DNA of 64,000 nt from Candidatus Poribacteria bacterium (GCA_022824265.1 JAJEAG010000033.1:62001-126000); one strand, 5' to 3'. Counted from the first letter of the stretch, positions 8,792-19,512 are shown. Made by a program: numbers and translations. Notes: generated by a model from the letters alone, not told the origin.

Positions 8792-10429
8792 ATGAAAGCA
8801 TCAGAACTGACCGTAAAATGCTTGGAAAATGAGGAAGTTGCATATATTTTTGGGATACCCGGTGAGGAGAATCTTGATTTGATGGATGCACTGTTGGATT
8901 CCGACATTCAATTTATACAGACACGTGATGAACGTGGTGCTGCATTCATGGCAGATGTCTATGGTCGTTTGACAGGTAAAGCAGGTGTATGCCTTGCAAC
9001 GCTCGGACCCGGTGCGATGAATCTTGTAACTGGCGTTGCGGATGCAAATATGGATAGGGCACCACTTGTTGCCATTACAGGACAAGCAAGTTTAGATAGG
9101 ATGCATAAAGAATCCCATCAATATATGGACGTTGTTTCAGTCTTCAAACCAATGACAAAATGGAACACGTTACTACATTTACCTGATATAATACCAGAGT
9201 CTATTAGTAAAGCCTTCAAGATAGCGACAGGTGAAAAACCGGGTGCAACACACATAGATTTTCCAGAAGATGTAGCAAAAATGCAGATAGATGCTGAACC
9301 TATACAGCACGATTTTCACAGTGAGGCTGAACCAGTTGAATCTTGTTTGCAACGCGCTGCACAATTGATTAACGATGCTAAACAGCCGATCATACTCGCG
9401 GGCAACGGTGTTGTCCGACAAAATGCATCACGAATTCTCACACAATTTGCCGAGATGACAAATATCCCGGTAGCACATACATTTATGGGTAAAGGTAGTA
9501 TACCTTGGACACATCGCTTATCATTGCTTAGTGTCGGTCTTCAAGCACACGATTTCGTTTCTTGTGGATTTGACCGTGCTGACCTTGTTATTGCAATTGG
9601 TTATGACATTGTTGAATACCATCCAAGCCTATGGAATCCGAATAGAGATAAGAAATTGATACATATTGATACGGAAGCGAGTGAGAGTGATGCGTCTTAT
9701 GTTACTGATGTCGAATTAGTAGGTAATATTAGACAATGTATTAGGCATTTGATGTCACAAGAAATATATCCCAAAGATGCTGAATATGCGACCAACACCT
9801 TACGTAAAATTATACTTGACCAGCTATCAAAGCATAGAGATGATAAAGAGTTTCCAATTAAACCACAAAAGATTTTGAGCGATGTCCGTTCTGTCCTTGG
9901 TGAAGATGATATTCTAATATCTGATGTTGGGGCACATAAAATGTGGATTGCCCGAATGTATCCATGCTATAAACCAAATACATGTATTATATCAAATGGG
10001 TTCGCGTCAATGGGAATTGCAGTTCCAGGTGCGTATGTTGCTAAATTGATATATCCTGAGCGAAAATGCCTCGCTGTCTGTGGAGATGGTGGTTTTCTTA
10101 TGAACTCTCAAGAACTCGAAACTGCAGTGCGTACGGGTGTTCCGTTTGTAACACTAATCTTCAACGATAATGCGTATGGACTTATCGAATGGAAACAGAT
10201 GAACGATTTTGGAAGACCTTCTCACATTGATTTCACGAATCCGGATTTTGTTAAGTATGCAGAAGCTTTTGGTGCAAAGGGGTACCGGGTTGAGGGAAGT
10301 GATGAACTTGTACCGATTCTAAATGATGCATTTAGCCAAAATGTGCCTTCAGTGATAGATTGTCCAGTAAACTATGATGAGAACTTACGTTTGACCGAGG
10401 AATTAGGTCAGTTGACTTGTCCAATTTAA
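8792..10429 (+). CDS. Acetolactate synthase large-subunit-like ThDP-dependent enzyme
   Basis: AYIFGIPGEENLDLMDAL, RDERGAAFMADVYGRLTGKAGVCLATLGPGAMNLVTGVADA, ThDP-binding GDGGFLMNSQELETA..NDNAYG. Listed ORF begins at 8774; internal ATG (MKASELTV) at 8792 is preferred. Confidence 0.9.
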   Translation: MKASELTVKCLENEEVAYIFGIPGEENLDLMDALLDSDIQFIQTRDERGAAFMADVYGRLTGKAGVCLATLGPGAMNLVTGVADANMDRAPLVAITGQASLDRMHKESHQYMDVVSVFKPMTKWNTLLHLPDIIPESISKAFKIATGEKPGATHIDFPEDVAKMQIDAEPIQHDFHSEAEPVESCLQRAAQLINDAKQPIILAGNGVVRQNASRILTQFAEMTNIPVAHTFMGKGSIPWTHRLSLLSVGLQAHDFVSCGFDRADLVIAIGYDIVEYHPSLWNPNRDKKLIHIDTEASESDASYVTDVELVGNIRQCIRHLMSQEIYPKDAEYATNTLRKIILDQLSKHRDDKEFPIKPQKILSDVRSVLGEDDILISDVGAHKMWIARMYPCYKPNTCIISNGFASMGIAVPGAYVAKLIYPERKCLAVCGDGGFLMNSQELETAVRTGVPFVTLIFNDNAYGLIEWKQMNDFGRPSHIDFTNPDFVKYAEAFGAKGYRVEGSDELVPILNDAFSQNVPSVIDCPVNYDENLRLTEELGQLTCPI

Positions 10430-10661
10430 AGTAGTAGACATGCACCGCATGCAGTACACAAATGTCCGAGGTGACAATCCTGCAGAACACTACACGCATA
10501 TTCTACCACGTGCCTTGGTGTTGAATCGGTAACGGATTTAGATCAAACGCGGATATTCTCAAAATAAGTGTTATATACGAAATCTGAGATTTTGACAATT
10601 GGCGCGAAACAAAGATCTTCCGTATAGTAGAAAACGTTAGTCGGGTTTTTAATAGGAGGTT

Positions 10662-11783
10662 GTGATGAATAATTTTTCTTTAACACCTGAATTTCCGAAA
10701 TTTCCGTTTGAGGAGTTCAAAGCAGAACATGAACAGGACCATGCTGAGTTTAAATCTACAATCCAAGAATTGTCACAAGTATTATTAGCACAGCTCAAAG
10801 AACAGAACCCAGAACTCATGAATGCCAAAATTACTAAACAGAATGATATTGAAATTTCACTAATATTGAGTGAAAATCCGCTTGATGGAATTTTGTTTGA
10901 ATATCACAGCCAAGTTAAGAATATTGTGCTCAAAGATATAAATTCCCGATTAGAAAAGGAACTTGGTCGGCCAATCACACATGCTGAATTAACTTTTTCT
11001 CCCTTTTTTACCTCTTTATCAGAAATAAAAAAATTGGATCATATAGAGAAGGATTATGTATCTGCTGTTGGTAAGGGGCTACAGAACCACTGGCTTACCT
11101 GGATAAAGGAAAATATTCCTGATGGCCAAACTACTCGTCCAAGCATACGAATCTATATCTATGCTCCTAGTCGGCGTGGATCACGAATGTTTATCTACGC
11201 TGAATCAAATGGGATAGTATTAATAGACGATATTTTTAAACCGCCAACCGTGACACTTGATACAAATGTGATAATAGAATGGTGGGATAATCAAGATAAA
11301 GTTGAACATGTAGAAAAATTATTAGAACTTGGAAAAAAAATTGAAATTGATATGGCAGTAACGCGGCGAATTCACGATGATTTGATAAAACGATCATCAA
11401 CTGACGAAATTAACGATCTTCCAAACCAATTAATTCATGAAATTGGTGCAGTGGCGCGTCTTAACAATTGGAAAGTTGGTATTGACACAGTAGGTATTTC
11501 TGAATTCATGGATTTTATCGGATCGATTGAAATCTCTGATGCATTCAATCACATGAACAAAGATAAACGTCCAGATTGGCGCGATTGGGACCATATTCAC
11601 ACACATCATAGGTATGGGAGAAATTACTTTCTCACATGGGATAGTAGAATTTTATATTTTAAAAATGAATTTGAAAATTTTGGGATTAGAGTAATGAAAC
11701 CTGAAGAATACCTTTCACAACATCAATCCCTGAATCTTGATGAATGGGTAAAGCAAACAATATACAATTCTTCACAAAACTGA
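10662..11783 (+). CDS. PIN-like domain protein with unassigned N-terminal region
   Basis: C-terminal half has PIN-like acidic motifs VTLDTNVIIEWW and DWDHIHTHHRYGRNYFLTWDSRIL; the N-terminal ~190 aa were not recognised. RBS ggaggttgtgatg. Confidence 0.65.
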   Translation: MMNNFSLTPEFPKFPFEEFKAEHEQDHAEFKSTIQELSQVLLAQLKEQNPELMNAKITKQNDIEISLILSENPLDGILFEYHSQVKNIVLKDINSRLEKELGRPITHAELTFSPFFTSLSEIKKLDHIEKDYVSAVGKGLQNHWLTWIKENIPDGQTTRPSIRIYIYAPSRRGSRMFIYAESNGIVLIDDIFKPPTVTLDTNVIIEWWDNQDKVEHVEKLLELGKKIEIDMAVTRRIHDDLIKRSSTDEINDLPNQLIHEIGAVARLNNWKVGIDTVGISEFMDFIGSIEISDAFNHMNKDKRPDWRDWDHIHTHHRYGRNYFLTWDSRILYFKNEFENFGIRVMKPEEYLSQHQSLNLDEWVKQTIYNSSQN

Positions 11784-12165
11784 TATTTCTAAAAGCATTG
11801 GACTTGAGAATTTTCGGGCACTTTCATAGATATTCTTATCAAACCTGTCAAGTCTATGTAGATTCACCATTTTACCCCAAAATTTCATGCATCTCATTGG
11901 CAATTAAGGATTGTACACTACTACTTGGATAAAGAATAGGTATTTCTCACATTCGATCTTTAGTAATGGACCCTAAGGTCACTTGAATAAATTCGATTTG
12001 CAGCGATAAATGATTGATATTTTCTCAACTCATAAAATAAAAAATATGTATCAAGTAAAGAATTGTTCTCAACAGGAATTTTGTAGAGATGACTTTTAAC
12101 AACGATATTTTGATCATCTTCAAGCAATATAACCACTAAACCAATACGATGTCCTCTATCTTTTA

Positions 12166-12704
12166 CTAACGTGAGTTTGGTATAATAGGTTTACGATCAT
12201 CAATGTTTGCGGGTGTCAGTTGTGTCGCTAAGAATTCACCTATTTCATTTATGATAATATGGCATTTGAACCCGTAGAACCAATCAACTGATGTCACACC
12301 GCGCAGCGTTTTCAACAAAGACACGATGCCGTGAAGTACAAAGATTATGGCAAATCGGCATTGCTGTGGAATCAAGCAAATTCGATCCCAGAACAAACTC
12401 CATAACGGGAGGTAAGATTCATTTGTAGCAGTTCCGGCACCTCGTCCATAAGTCCAACGAAGCGGGTGTAACTGACAAGGTAAGGGAATACTCATCGCAA
12501 CTCTTGCTGATAATAATGTTTAAATGTGCGATGATTGTTTTGATGGAATAACACAAGTATCGTCATTACCTTGCTAATATAAAGTCTACAAACACGATTA
12601 CGTTTGATAAAGGTATTGATATCTTTTGAAGATTGAGAAGTTTCTTGTCTTTCATATTTAAGAAAAAAGTCGTGAATATCACAAAATAGTTGTATAATAC
12701 ACAT
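12166..12704 (-). pseudogene. IS982-family transposase relic, frameshifted and truncated
   Basis: Minus-strand fragments in different frames: IIQLFCDIHDFFLKYE, VMTILVLFHQNNHRTFKHYYQ, and VDWFYGFKCHIIINEIGEFLATQLTPANIDDRKPI (IS982 signature GWFYGFKLHxxxNDxGExxxxxLTPGNxDDR). Confidence 0.8.
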
Positions 12705-12919
12705 GGAGAATTCTTTTGATAAAGAATTAGTATAATCTCTTTATACCATAGGAGTTCTCTATTTATAAACTTATTTCTTGCACCAAACTCATGTTAAAAT
12801 AAGATGACATATTTTTTGTAGAAACGATCTCCGAATCGCGACGAAACGTAATAGTTATCGAGAATCGGAGTTTCTTCTTCTAACTGAACCTGTCAAAGTA
12901 ATTCTAAAATTCACTATAA

Positions 12920-13993
12920 ATGATGAACGCAGAGGAGGAAACGATAATCAAAATGTCAATCTCAACAATAGAATGGGAAGATGGTAGGATAAAACTTATT
13001 GATCAAACTCTTTTACCAAACGAATTTAAGCAGATATTTTGTGATGACCTTCCAACAATCTGGGAAGCAATCAAATCATTACGTGTTCGTGGTGCACCAG
13101 CAATTGGAATTGCAGGAGCTTTAGGTGCAGTGCTTGGGATATGGGATTCTACCGCAACAACTTATGATACCTTTGCATCTGAACTAAAATCTGCAACGGA
13201 TTACCTTGCTACTTCACGACCCACAGCAGTAAATCTCTTTTGGGCACTTGATAGAATGACGAAAACTGCAGAGGAAAACAGAAACCTACCAATTCCCGAA
13301 CTGAAAAAAACATTACTTGCTGAAGCACAAGAAATTATTGAAGAAGATAAAGCAATGTGTCGGGCAATTGGTCAACACGGTATGGCATTGCTCAATGAAA
13401 ACGACACGATTTTGACCCACTGTAATGCTGGCGGATTAGCAACATCTGACTATGGAACTGCGTTAGCAGTGATGTTCAGCGCACACGAAGCAGGTAAACA
13501 AATACAGGTATATGCAGATGAAACACGTCCCTTATTACAAGGGGCACGTCTTACTACATGGGAACTAATGCAGGCAGGAATTGATGTCACACTCATCTGT
13601 GATAATATGGCAGCACAAGTCATGAAAGAGGGAAAAATCCAGTGTGTTATTGTGGGGGCTGATAGGATTGCAGCAAATGGTGACACAGCGAATAAGATTG
13701 GAACATATAACGTCGCGATCCTTGCACAAGCACACGAAATTCCATTTTATGTTGCAGCACCGACATCTACTTTAGATTATGCATTAGCATCTGGTGAAGA
13801 AATACCTATTGAGCAACGTTCTGCAGAAGAAGTGACAGAAGGTTTTGGAAAAGTGACCGCACCTAAAGGTGTGAAAGTATACAGTCCTGCATTTGATGTC
13901 ACTCCTGCTTCCTTAGTCACTGCGATAATCACGGAGAAAGGCGTTGCACATCCACCCTTTACAGAAAGTCTTGGTGCATTAAAAGACGAATAA
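12920..13993 (+). CDS. mtnA: S-methyl-5-thioribose-1-phosphate isomerase
   Basis: SLRVRGAPAIGIAGALGAVLG, ILTHCNAGGLATSDYGTALAV, VYADETRPLLQGARLTTWEL, VGADRIAANGDTANKIGTY. The start could also be at 12953. Confidence 0.93.
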   Translation: MMNAEEETIIKMSISTIEWEDGRIKLIDQTLLPNEFKQIFCDDLPTIWEAIKSLRVRGAPAIGIAGALGAVLGIWDSTATTYDTFASELKSATDYLATSRPTAVNLFWALDRMTKTAEENRNLPIPELKKTLLAEAQEIIEEDKAMCRAIGQHGMALLNENDTILTHCNAGGLATSDYGTALAVMFSAHEAGKQIQVYADETRPLLQGARLTTWELMQAGIDVTLICDNMAAQVMKEGKIQCVIVGADRIAANGDTANKIGTYNVAILAQAHEIPFYVAAPTSTLDYALASGEEIPIEQRSAEEVTEGFGKVTAPKGVKVYSPAFDVTPASLVTAIITEKGVAHPPFTESLGALKDE

Positions 13994-13999
13994 TACAAC

Positions 14000-14017
14000 G
14001 CCAAATTCGCTTTTGGC
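14000..14017 (+). terminator. Short hairpin after mtnA
   Basis: GCCAAA-TTCGCT-TTTGGC. Confidence 0.35.
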
Positions 14018-14033
14018 ATTTGTCGCCTCGGAC

Positions 14034-14080
14034 ATTATCGTAGGGGCGAGGTCTCCTCGTCCGAATTCTCACATACACTA
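14034..14080 (+). repeat. Intergenic REP-like repeat (ATTATCGTAGGGGCGAGGTCTCCTCGTCCGAATTCTCACATA)
   Basis: Near-identical to 8477-8520. Confidence 0.65.
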
Positions 14081-14106
14081 TCTGTTTTTAATCTGGATAG
14101 AATAAT

Positions 14107-15099
14107 ATGAAAAATGAATCTAATCAATCAGTCCGATGGGGTATACTCAGCACGGCGAGTATTGCCAATAAAATTGCACGCGCAATTGGTCTGGCACATA
14201 ATGCCGAATTGGTTGCAATTGCCAGTCGTAACGAAGAGCGGGCAATCACATGGGCACAAAAGCACAATGTCCAAATAGCCTACGGCAATTACGAAGAATT
14301 GTTATCTGATTCCTCATTGGATGCAATATATATTCCTCTTCCTCCTTCAATGCACGCAGAATGGACTATACGGGCTGCAGAACAGGGGAAACATGTCCTC
14401 TGTGAAAAGCCGCTTTCTGCAAATTCAGATGAGGCTACCATGATGGCTGATGCATGCCATCAAAACGGTGTTCAACTTATGGACGGTGTGATGTGGGTAC
14501 ATCATGAACGCACCAATTTAATGAAACAGAACTTGACTGATTTAGGAGACCTTCGTAGAGTAACTGCAGCATTCACATTCAATTGGGGGAGTGTTCCAAC
14601 CAACAATATACGAGTCAAACCAGAATTAGCGGGAGGATGTCTCGGGGATCTTGGCTACTATTGCGTTCGTGCGATTCTGTGGGCATTTGATGAGATGCCA
14701 ACACACGTTTACGCTACTGCTCGATACAAAGTCGGTGTTGACTACAACTTGTCAGGAATGCTCTGGTTTGATAATGAACGAATCGCAACTTTAGACTGTG
14801 GATTTGACACCAGCATTCGCAGATGGTTTGAAGTAGCAGGTACTCGTGCCTCTCTTGTCTGTGATGATTTCACAATACCACAATCAGAAGAATCTTCTCG
14901 TTTCTGGATACATGGTGCGGATAATACCAAACATGAAACAGACACTTGTATACAGGAGGTTAATATGATTGAGCGATTTTCCTCTATAGTGCAAACTAAC
15001 AATCTTGAACCACAATGGACAGATGTAGCGATAAACACGATGCGTGTATGTGATGCGTTGCTTGAATCCGCGAAACAAGGAGAAATCGTCCATATATAA
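14107..15099 (+). CDS. Gfo/Idh/MocA family oxidoreductase
   Basis: RWGILSTASIANKIARAI, DAIYIPLPPSMHAEWTIRAAEQGKHVLCEKPLS. Confidence 0.92.
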   Translation: MKNESNQSVRWGILSTASIANKIARAIGLAHNAELVAIASRNEERAITWAQKHNVQIAYGNYEELLSDSSLDAIYIPLPPSMHAEWTIRAAEQGKHVLCEKPLSANSDEATMMADACHQNGVQLMDGVMWVHHERTNLMKQNLTDLGDLRRVTAAFTFNWGSVPTNNIRVKPELAGGCLGDLGYYCVRAILWAFDEMPTHVYATARYKVGVDYNLSGMLWFDNERIATLDCGFDTSIRRWFEVAGTRASLVCDDFTIPQSEESSRFWIHGADNTKHETDTCIQEVNMIERFSSIVQTNNLEPQWTDVAINTMRVCDALLESAKQGEIVHI

Positions 15100-15113
15100 A
15101 TCGAAGGCATTTT

Positions 15114-16301
15114 ATGAAGATTACAAACGTTGAAACATACATTGTTGATGGTGGATGGAGACCTTGGATTTTTGTCAAAGTTGAAACTGACGAAGGTATC
15201 ATAGGATACGGGGAATGTAGTGATGGTAGGAATCCGAATGGTGTCGCAGGAACAGTCAGAGATTTAACACCTTTATTAATCGGACAAGACCCACGCGCTT
15301 ATGAGATGCGGTTCTGGGATATGATTCGTGGTTCCAGACAGAGCCCCGGAGGCATAGCTGCAAAAGCAATTGCAGGTATTGAATTGGCACTTGTTGACAT
15401 CAAAGCTAAGGCTTTGGGGGTATCTGTTGTTGAACTCTTTGGCGGTCCAACCCGAGAGGACATACGGGTCTACTGGTCACATTGTGGATCTTCTCGGGCA
15501 AATTATTATGAATTGATAGGTGTTCCACCGTTGAGAACAATGGATGACATCGCTGCATTAGGACGCGAAGTTGTTGATAAAGGGTTCACTGCACTCAAAA
15601 CAAATATCGTTATACCTGGGGATCCCGCGTCAGTATATTTTAGCGGATTCGGTCAAGGACCTGGTTCCACAGATGGCAATGTTTCATCTGAACTACTGAA
15701 TCACATTGAAACATTAATCGCTACATTTAGGGAAGCCATTGGACCTAATGTCGGTCTAAACCTTGATCTGAACTTCAATTTCAAACCGGAAGCGTGTATG
15801 CGTATTGCGAAGGTATTGGAACCGTATGACCTGTTATGGTTGGAGATTGATATGTACGACCACGAGGCTATTCGGCAAATCAAAGATTCAACATCAACGA
15901 AGATATGTACAGGTGAGAACCTATACTATATGCGTGAATATATCCCATATTTTGAAACACGGGCTGCAGATGTCTTTATGGTAGATGTCCCTTGGAACGG
16001 GTTTGCTCAGTCAAAGAAGATAGGAGATTTGGCGGAAGTATACCAGTTCAATGTTGCTCCGCACAACTACTACAGTCATCTTGCTACTTATACCAGTGCA
16101 AGTCTCTGTGCTGTGTTGCCAAATGTGCGTATTATGGAGGTAGATATTGACGACGTTCCTTGGAAAGATGACCTGACCACCCATACGCCAGATATCGTAG
16201 ATGGTTATATGAAGATTCCAACGCGTCCGGGATGGGGAACAGAACTCAATGAAGATGTCGTAAAAACCCACTTATGGGGTGATCGCAGAGGTGATTGGTA
16301 G
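15114..16301 (+). CDS. Mandelate racemase/muconate lactonizing enzyme family protein (enolase superfamily)
   Basis: MKITNVETYIVDGGWRPWIFVKVETDEGIIGYGECSD; LNLDLNFNFKPEA, LLWLEIDMYD, CTGENLY metal-binding barrel positions. Confidence 0.9.
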   Translation: MKITNVETYIVDGGWRPWIFVKVETDEGIIGYGECSDGRNPNGVAGTVRDLTPLLIGQDPRAYEMRFWDMIRGSRQSPGGIAAKAIAGIELALVDIKAKALGVSVVELFGGPTREDIRVYWSHCGSSRANYYELIGVPPLRTMDDIAALGREVVDKGFTALKTNIVIPGDPASVYFSGFGQGPGSTDGNVSSELLNHIETLIATFREAIGPNVGLNLDLNFNFKPEACMRIAKVLEPYDLLWLEIDMYDHEAIRQIKDSTSTKICTGENLYYMREYIPYFETRAADVFMVDVPWNGFAQSKKIGDLAEVYQFNVAPHNYYSHLATYTSASLCAVLPNVRIMEVDIDDVPWKDDLTTHTPDIVDGYMKIPTRPGWGTELNEDVVKTHLWGDRRGDW

Positions 16302-16352
16302 ATTTAATAAATTAATTGGTCCAGTTTAAAGGCATTTATATTTTACTTTGCA

Positions 16353-17201
16353 CTATCGTGCAACTGCATCCGAACCAAGATTCTCTTGTATCCATGCACG
16401 AAGTGGCACATCTTTATCTCCAGGTGAGGTATATCCCATCCCACCTGTGCTTTTACCCAATATCTGCTGACGAATCGGATCAGACTTTTCCATATAATGT
16501 TCTACCGTCATATCATCACGTGGCTGAAGCCAACGATAACTATATCCATAGAAAATCACCTTACGTGTGATGTCTGATGTATTTCGACCAACAGCATGCC
16601 ATAACCTACGATCGAAGAATACTGCTGTACCGGGTTTAGCAAATATAGGTGTCGAAATTTCAGGATTAACCTTGTCATCATCAGGCATTTGGACCTTATT
16701 GAGTTTTTGACTTCCGGGAATCACACTAAAGTTTCCTCTACCAGGAACAGATGTATCTGTCAAAAAATATGCTACCTTCAATGACACCCGTGGACGCGGA
16801 TCTCCTTCTAATTCAATATTGAGTCTGCCACTATCTTGGTGCCATCCAAGTCGAACCTGTTTATCGTGCTCATCAGGAGGAAGCGGGGGGAGTGCTATCA
16901 TGTGGGAGTGATAGAGTTTGATATTCCAACCCAAAATACCCCACACTTTTGGAAAGGTTGTATGCCAATCAAGCATCTCAATGAAGATATCGTCTCTTCC
17001 AACGAAATCAAGTATGTTGAATCTTGCATTCGGAGGAAGTTCATCTTTGTTCAAGTGTTCAGCACCGATTCTGTCGAATGCTACAATCAACTTCTCAACT
17101 ATCTCTGGTGGAACTGCATCTTCTACAACAAAGTAACCATTCTCTTCAAATTGTTGTTGTTCTGATTCAGTCAAACAGTGTTCTAAACATAGCGGGTCCA
17201 T
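16353..17201 (-). CDS. Phytanoyl-CoA dioxygenase (PhyH) family protein
   Basis: FEENGYFVVEDAVPPEIVEKL; LGWHQDSGR (HxD) and LWHAVGRNTSDITRKVIFYGYSYRW distal His/Arg. Confidence 0.9.
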   Translation of the reverse strand: MDPLCLEHCLTESEQQQFEENGYFVVEDAVPPEIVEKLIVAFDRIGAEHLNKDELPPNARFNILDFVGRDDIFIEMLDWHTTFPKVWGILGWNIKLYHSHMIALPPLPPDEHDKQVRLGWHQDSGRLNIELEGDPRPRVSLKVAYFLTDTSVPGRGNFSVIPGSQKLNKVQMPDDDKVNPEISTPIFAKPGTAVFFDRRLWHAVGRNTSDITRKVIFYGYSYRWLQPRDDMTVEHYMEKSDPIRQQILGKSTGGMGYTSPGDKDVPLRAWIQENLGSDAVAR

Positions 17202-17250
17202 AGGTAACCTCTTATTAGCGTAACTATTGCTGTTCTTTAGTTTTCAAAGT

Positions 17251-18039
17251 CTACTGTGAATTAAAGTTCCATGCTTCAGTACCATATTTGGTATTAGATA
17301 ATCTTTCTACATGGTCCATCTCTGACAACGACATTTTTTCAAGATTAAACGTAATTCCTATGTCGAATGTTTCAGTGATTGCTTGGATAAGTGTTTTTCT
17401 GGTAATGTAACGTCCCTCTATATTAATAGCAGATGTTTTTTCACTCAACATATTTTTAACGTCGACGTGTTTTGAAGCATGATTAAGGATTGTTTCTGGA
17501 GGCATATCTAACGATATATAACCTTGAAACATGATCCCGTTGCGGTTACGTCTTACCGATACACCTGCTATTTTTTTATCATTGTGCATCACATCATGCT
17601 CAGCAGGATTGGTTAGACAGATATTTTGAGTTGGTTGTTGTACATTAGGCTTAGAACCAAAACAATATGCTGGAATTCCAAGGTTTACAAACGCTTTTAC
17701 CAGACAATTACAGATACTTTGATATGTCTCTGATACACTCATTTCACCAGAATGACGGGGAAGAATCAGAGAATATGTCAAATCCCATCCATGCACCACC
17801 GTTCCGCCACCTGTCATCCTCTTCACCAATTCAATCCGTTCTTTTTGACATACATCCACATCCACTTCCTTAGATATATCCTGAAAATACCCAAAACTGA
17901 ATGCAGGTGTCTCCCAATCATAAAACCGTAAAGATGGACTGGGTTTATCTTTCTGAGCGATCAGAATGGCTTCATCTATTGCCATATTCATTGTCGCACA
18001 GTTTTTCCCCATAATTAAGAGACGTCCAACGTTATACAT
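17251..18039 (-). CDS. Lipoate-protein ligase A family (biotin/lipoate A/B ligase)
   Basis: MNMAIDEAIL, LRFYDWETPAFSFGYFQ, VKRMTGGGTVVHGWDLTYSLILP, KKIAGVSVRRNRNGIMFQGYISLD. Confidence 0.85.
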   Translation of the reverse strand: MYNVGRLLIMGKNCATMNMAIDEAILIAQKDKPSPSLRFYDWETPAFSFGYFQDISKEVDVDVCQKERIELVKRMTGGGTVVHGWDLTYSLILPRHSGEMSVSETYQSICNCLVKAFVNLGIPAYCFGSKPNVQQPTQNICLTNPAEHDVMHNDKKIAGVSVRRNRNGIMFQGYISLDMPPETILNHASKHVDVKNMLSEKTSAINIEGRYITRKTLIQAITETFDIGITFNLEKMSLSEMDHVERLSNTKYGTEAWNFNSQ

Positions 18040-18671
18040 TAGGATAGTGGCACTTTACAAACAGCAGTTGTATGTGCATCACAATACCAGAAGTATCCAT
18101 CCCAATATGTCATTCCATGCGGTTCTGGGTGTGGTTCTGGTATCTCTATTTTGTCAAGATGACTTCCATCTTCTGGATTGAGTTTATATATTGCGCGATG
18201 GTTCGTTTCAACACACCATAAGTCATCCTCAACCCAAGCGATGCCGTGTGGTCTATCGTCAGGTGCGGGGATCGTATGAATCACCTTGAAGTCATCATCA
18301 ACATCAACTTGATAGATAGTCGCAGAAGGCGGCACTGCAACCCATAGTTTATCCTCTCTCCATTCCAAACCGTGTGCACCTGTCTGACCAGCACCAGGTG
18401 TGTCATAAGATGCAAGTGTTTCACCGCTATCTGGATTGATATTCAGTATTTCACAACTATAGGTAGATGCAAGCCAAAGGTTTGTTCCTGTGTGTGTTAT
18501 ACCACTACCTCTGTCTGAATCTGTAGTAAGTGTCTTTTTCACATCTCCATCATAGGATACAAGATGAACTTCATTACTACGTTGGTCAATAATCCAGAGT
18601 CCGTCTTCGGTTGCTTGCATACCGTTCGGTTGTGGACCTGGCGAGTCAAATACTGTTTCGATTGTAGCCAT
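18039..18671 (-). CDS. NHL/SMP-30-like beta-propeller protein
   Basis: Repeated blades (NGMQATEDGLWIIDQRSNEVHLVSYDG; HGLEWREDKLWVAVPPSATIYQVD; HGIAWVEDDLWCVETNHRAIYKL). The listed ORF starts at 18686. Confidence 0.75.
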   Translation of the reverse strand: MATIETVFDSPGPQPNGMQATEDGLWIIDQRSNEVHLVSYDGDVKKTLTTDSDRGSGITHTGTNLWLASTYSCEILNINPDSGETLASYDTPGAGQTGAHGLEWREDKLWVAVPPSATIYQVDVDDDFKVIHTIPAPDDRPHGIAWVEDDLWCVETNHRAIYKLNPEDGSHLDKIEIPEPHPEPHGMTYWDGYFWYCDAHTTAVCKVPLS

Positions 18672-18789
18672 GAGAAATCTCCGCATAGATATATTTAATT
18701 TGGGATTTATTTGTATGCGATTTTGGGTGTGGAGTCAAGAGTTCGGAGCTCCACTCCCAAGACCTAATGCCATATTCTATCAAGAACTG

Positions 18790-19098
18790 CTAACGTTCTC
18801 GACTTGCATAATCCGGACGAAAATCGTTGATGAACCTTGTTAACCCGCTTCCTTCTTTTGCTAATACTTTCATTTCCTCTACGTCATCTTTGCCCGCACT
18901 TTGATAAGTGTACAGATAGATACTGCCGCTTGTGAACTGGATTCTGATGAAATTAGCTCCTACTTCATAAGCAGCGATTCCCGAGTTTCCGTGAAGGTTT
19001 CCATAACGTTTCATGTTTTCTCTTCTATGTAGATTAACCATAATATCATATATGATAGCACACCCGATAACTATTGTAAAATAATTATCATGTATCAA
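18790..19098 (-). CDS. Small protein with KTSC-domain-like sequence
   Basis: SGIAAYEVGANFIRIQFTSGSIYLYTYQSAGKDDVEEMKVLAKEGSGLTRFIN; the real start may be the internal MKRYGN. Confidence 0.55.
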   Translation of the reverse strand: MIHDNYFTIVIGCAIIYDIMVNLHRRENMKRYGNLHGNSGIAAYEVGANFIRIQFTSGSIYLYTYQSAGKDDVEEMKVLAKEGSGLTRFINDFRPDYASRER

Positions 19099-19149
19099 TT
19101 ATTATTGTTTAAGATTATACTGCCATTGAGATTGTGTATCAATAAAACT

Positions 19150-19512
19150 CTATTGATTCTGATGAACATCATGTCCTTGTTGATTAATAGACGAAGTTAT
19201 TTGAAATTTTCCATTTTTCCATTCATGATAGATTAACATTACCCCAAGAGAACAGACGATCAAAATAATCCATAATGTTATATGTGAAATAATGTTAAAC
19301 ACCTCATAACTTCTTAAACCACCGATCTTTTCTATATCTTGTAGGAAATGTATGAAAAATCTGAAACTAACCCATTGGAAGATTCTTCCAATTAGAAGCG
19401 TTAAGAAAATTAGAAAAACTCCTATAGACTTCGTCTTTATTGATAAAAACAACAAACACACAATAAATACTAACTGCAGGACAATAGTAAAACCTGACAG
19501 TAAAAAATTCAT
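19150..19512 (-). CDS. Small integral membrane protein
   Basis: 120 aa with several hydrophobic segments (LVFIVCLLFLSI, VFLIFLTLLIGRIF, LWIILIVCSLGVMLIY). Confidence 0.5.
   Translation of the reverse strand: MNFLLSGFTIVLQLVFIVCLLFLSIKTKSIGVFLIFLTLLIGRIFQWVSFRFFIHFLQDIEKIGGLRSYEVFNIISHITLWIILIVCSLGVMLIYHEWKNGKFQITSSINQQGHDVHQNQ

Noticed and set aside
11944-12165. Open minus-strand frame (VKDRGHRIGLVVILLEDDQNIVVKSHLYKIPVENN...) after the IS982 relic
   Set aside because: No start codon context or recognised family; may be a gene fragment but cannot be supported.
14742-15110. 122-aa minus-strand ORF
   Set aside because: Antisense to the Gfo/Idh oxidoreductase; no recognisable motifs.
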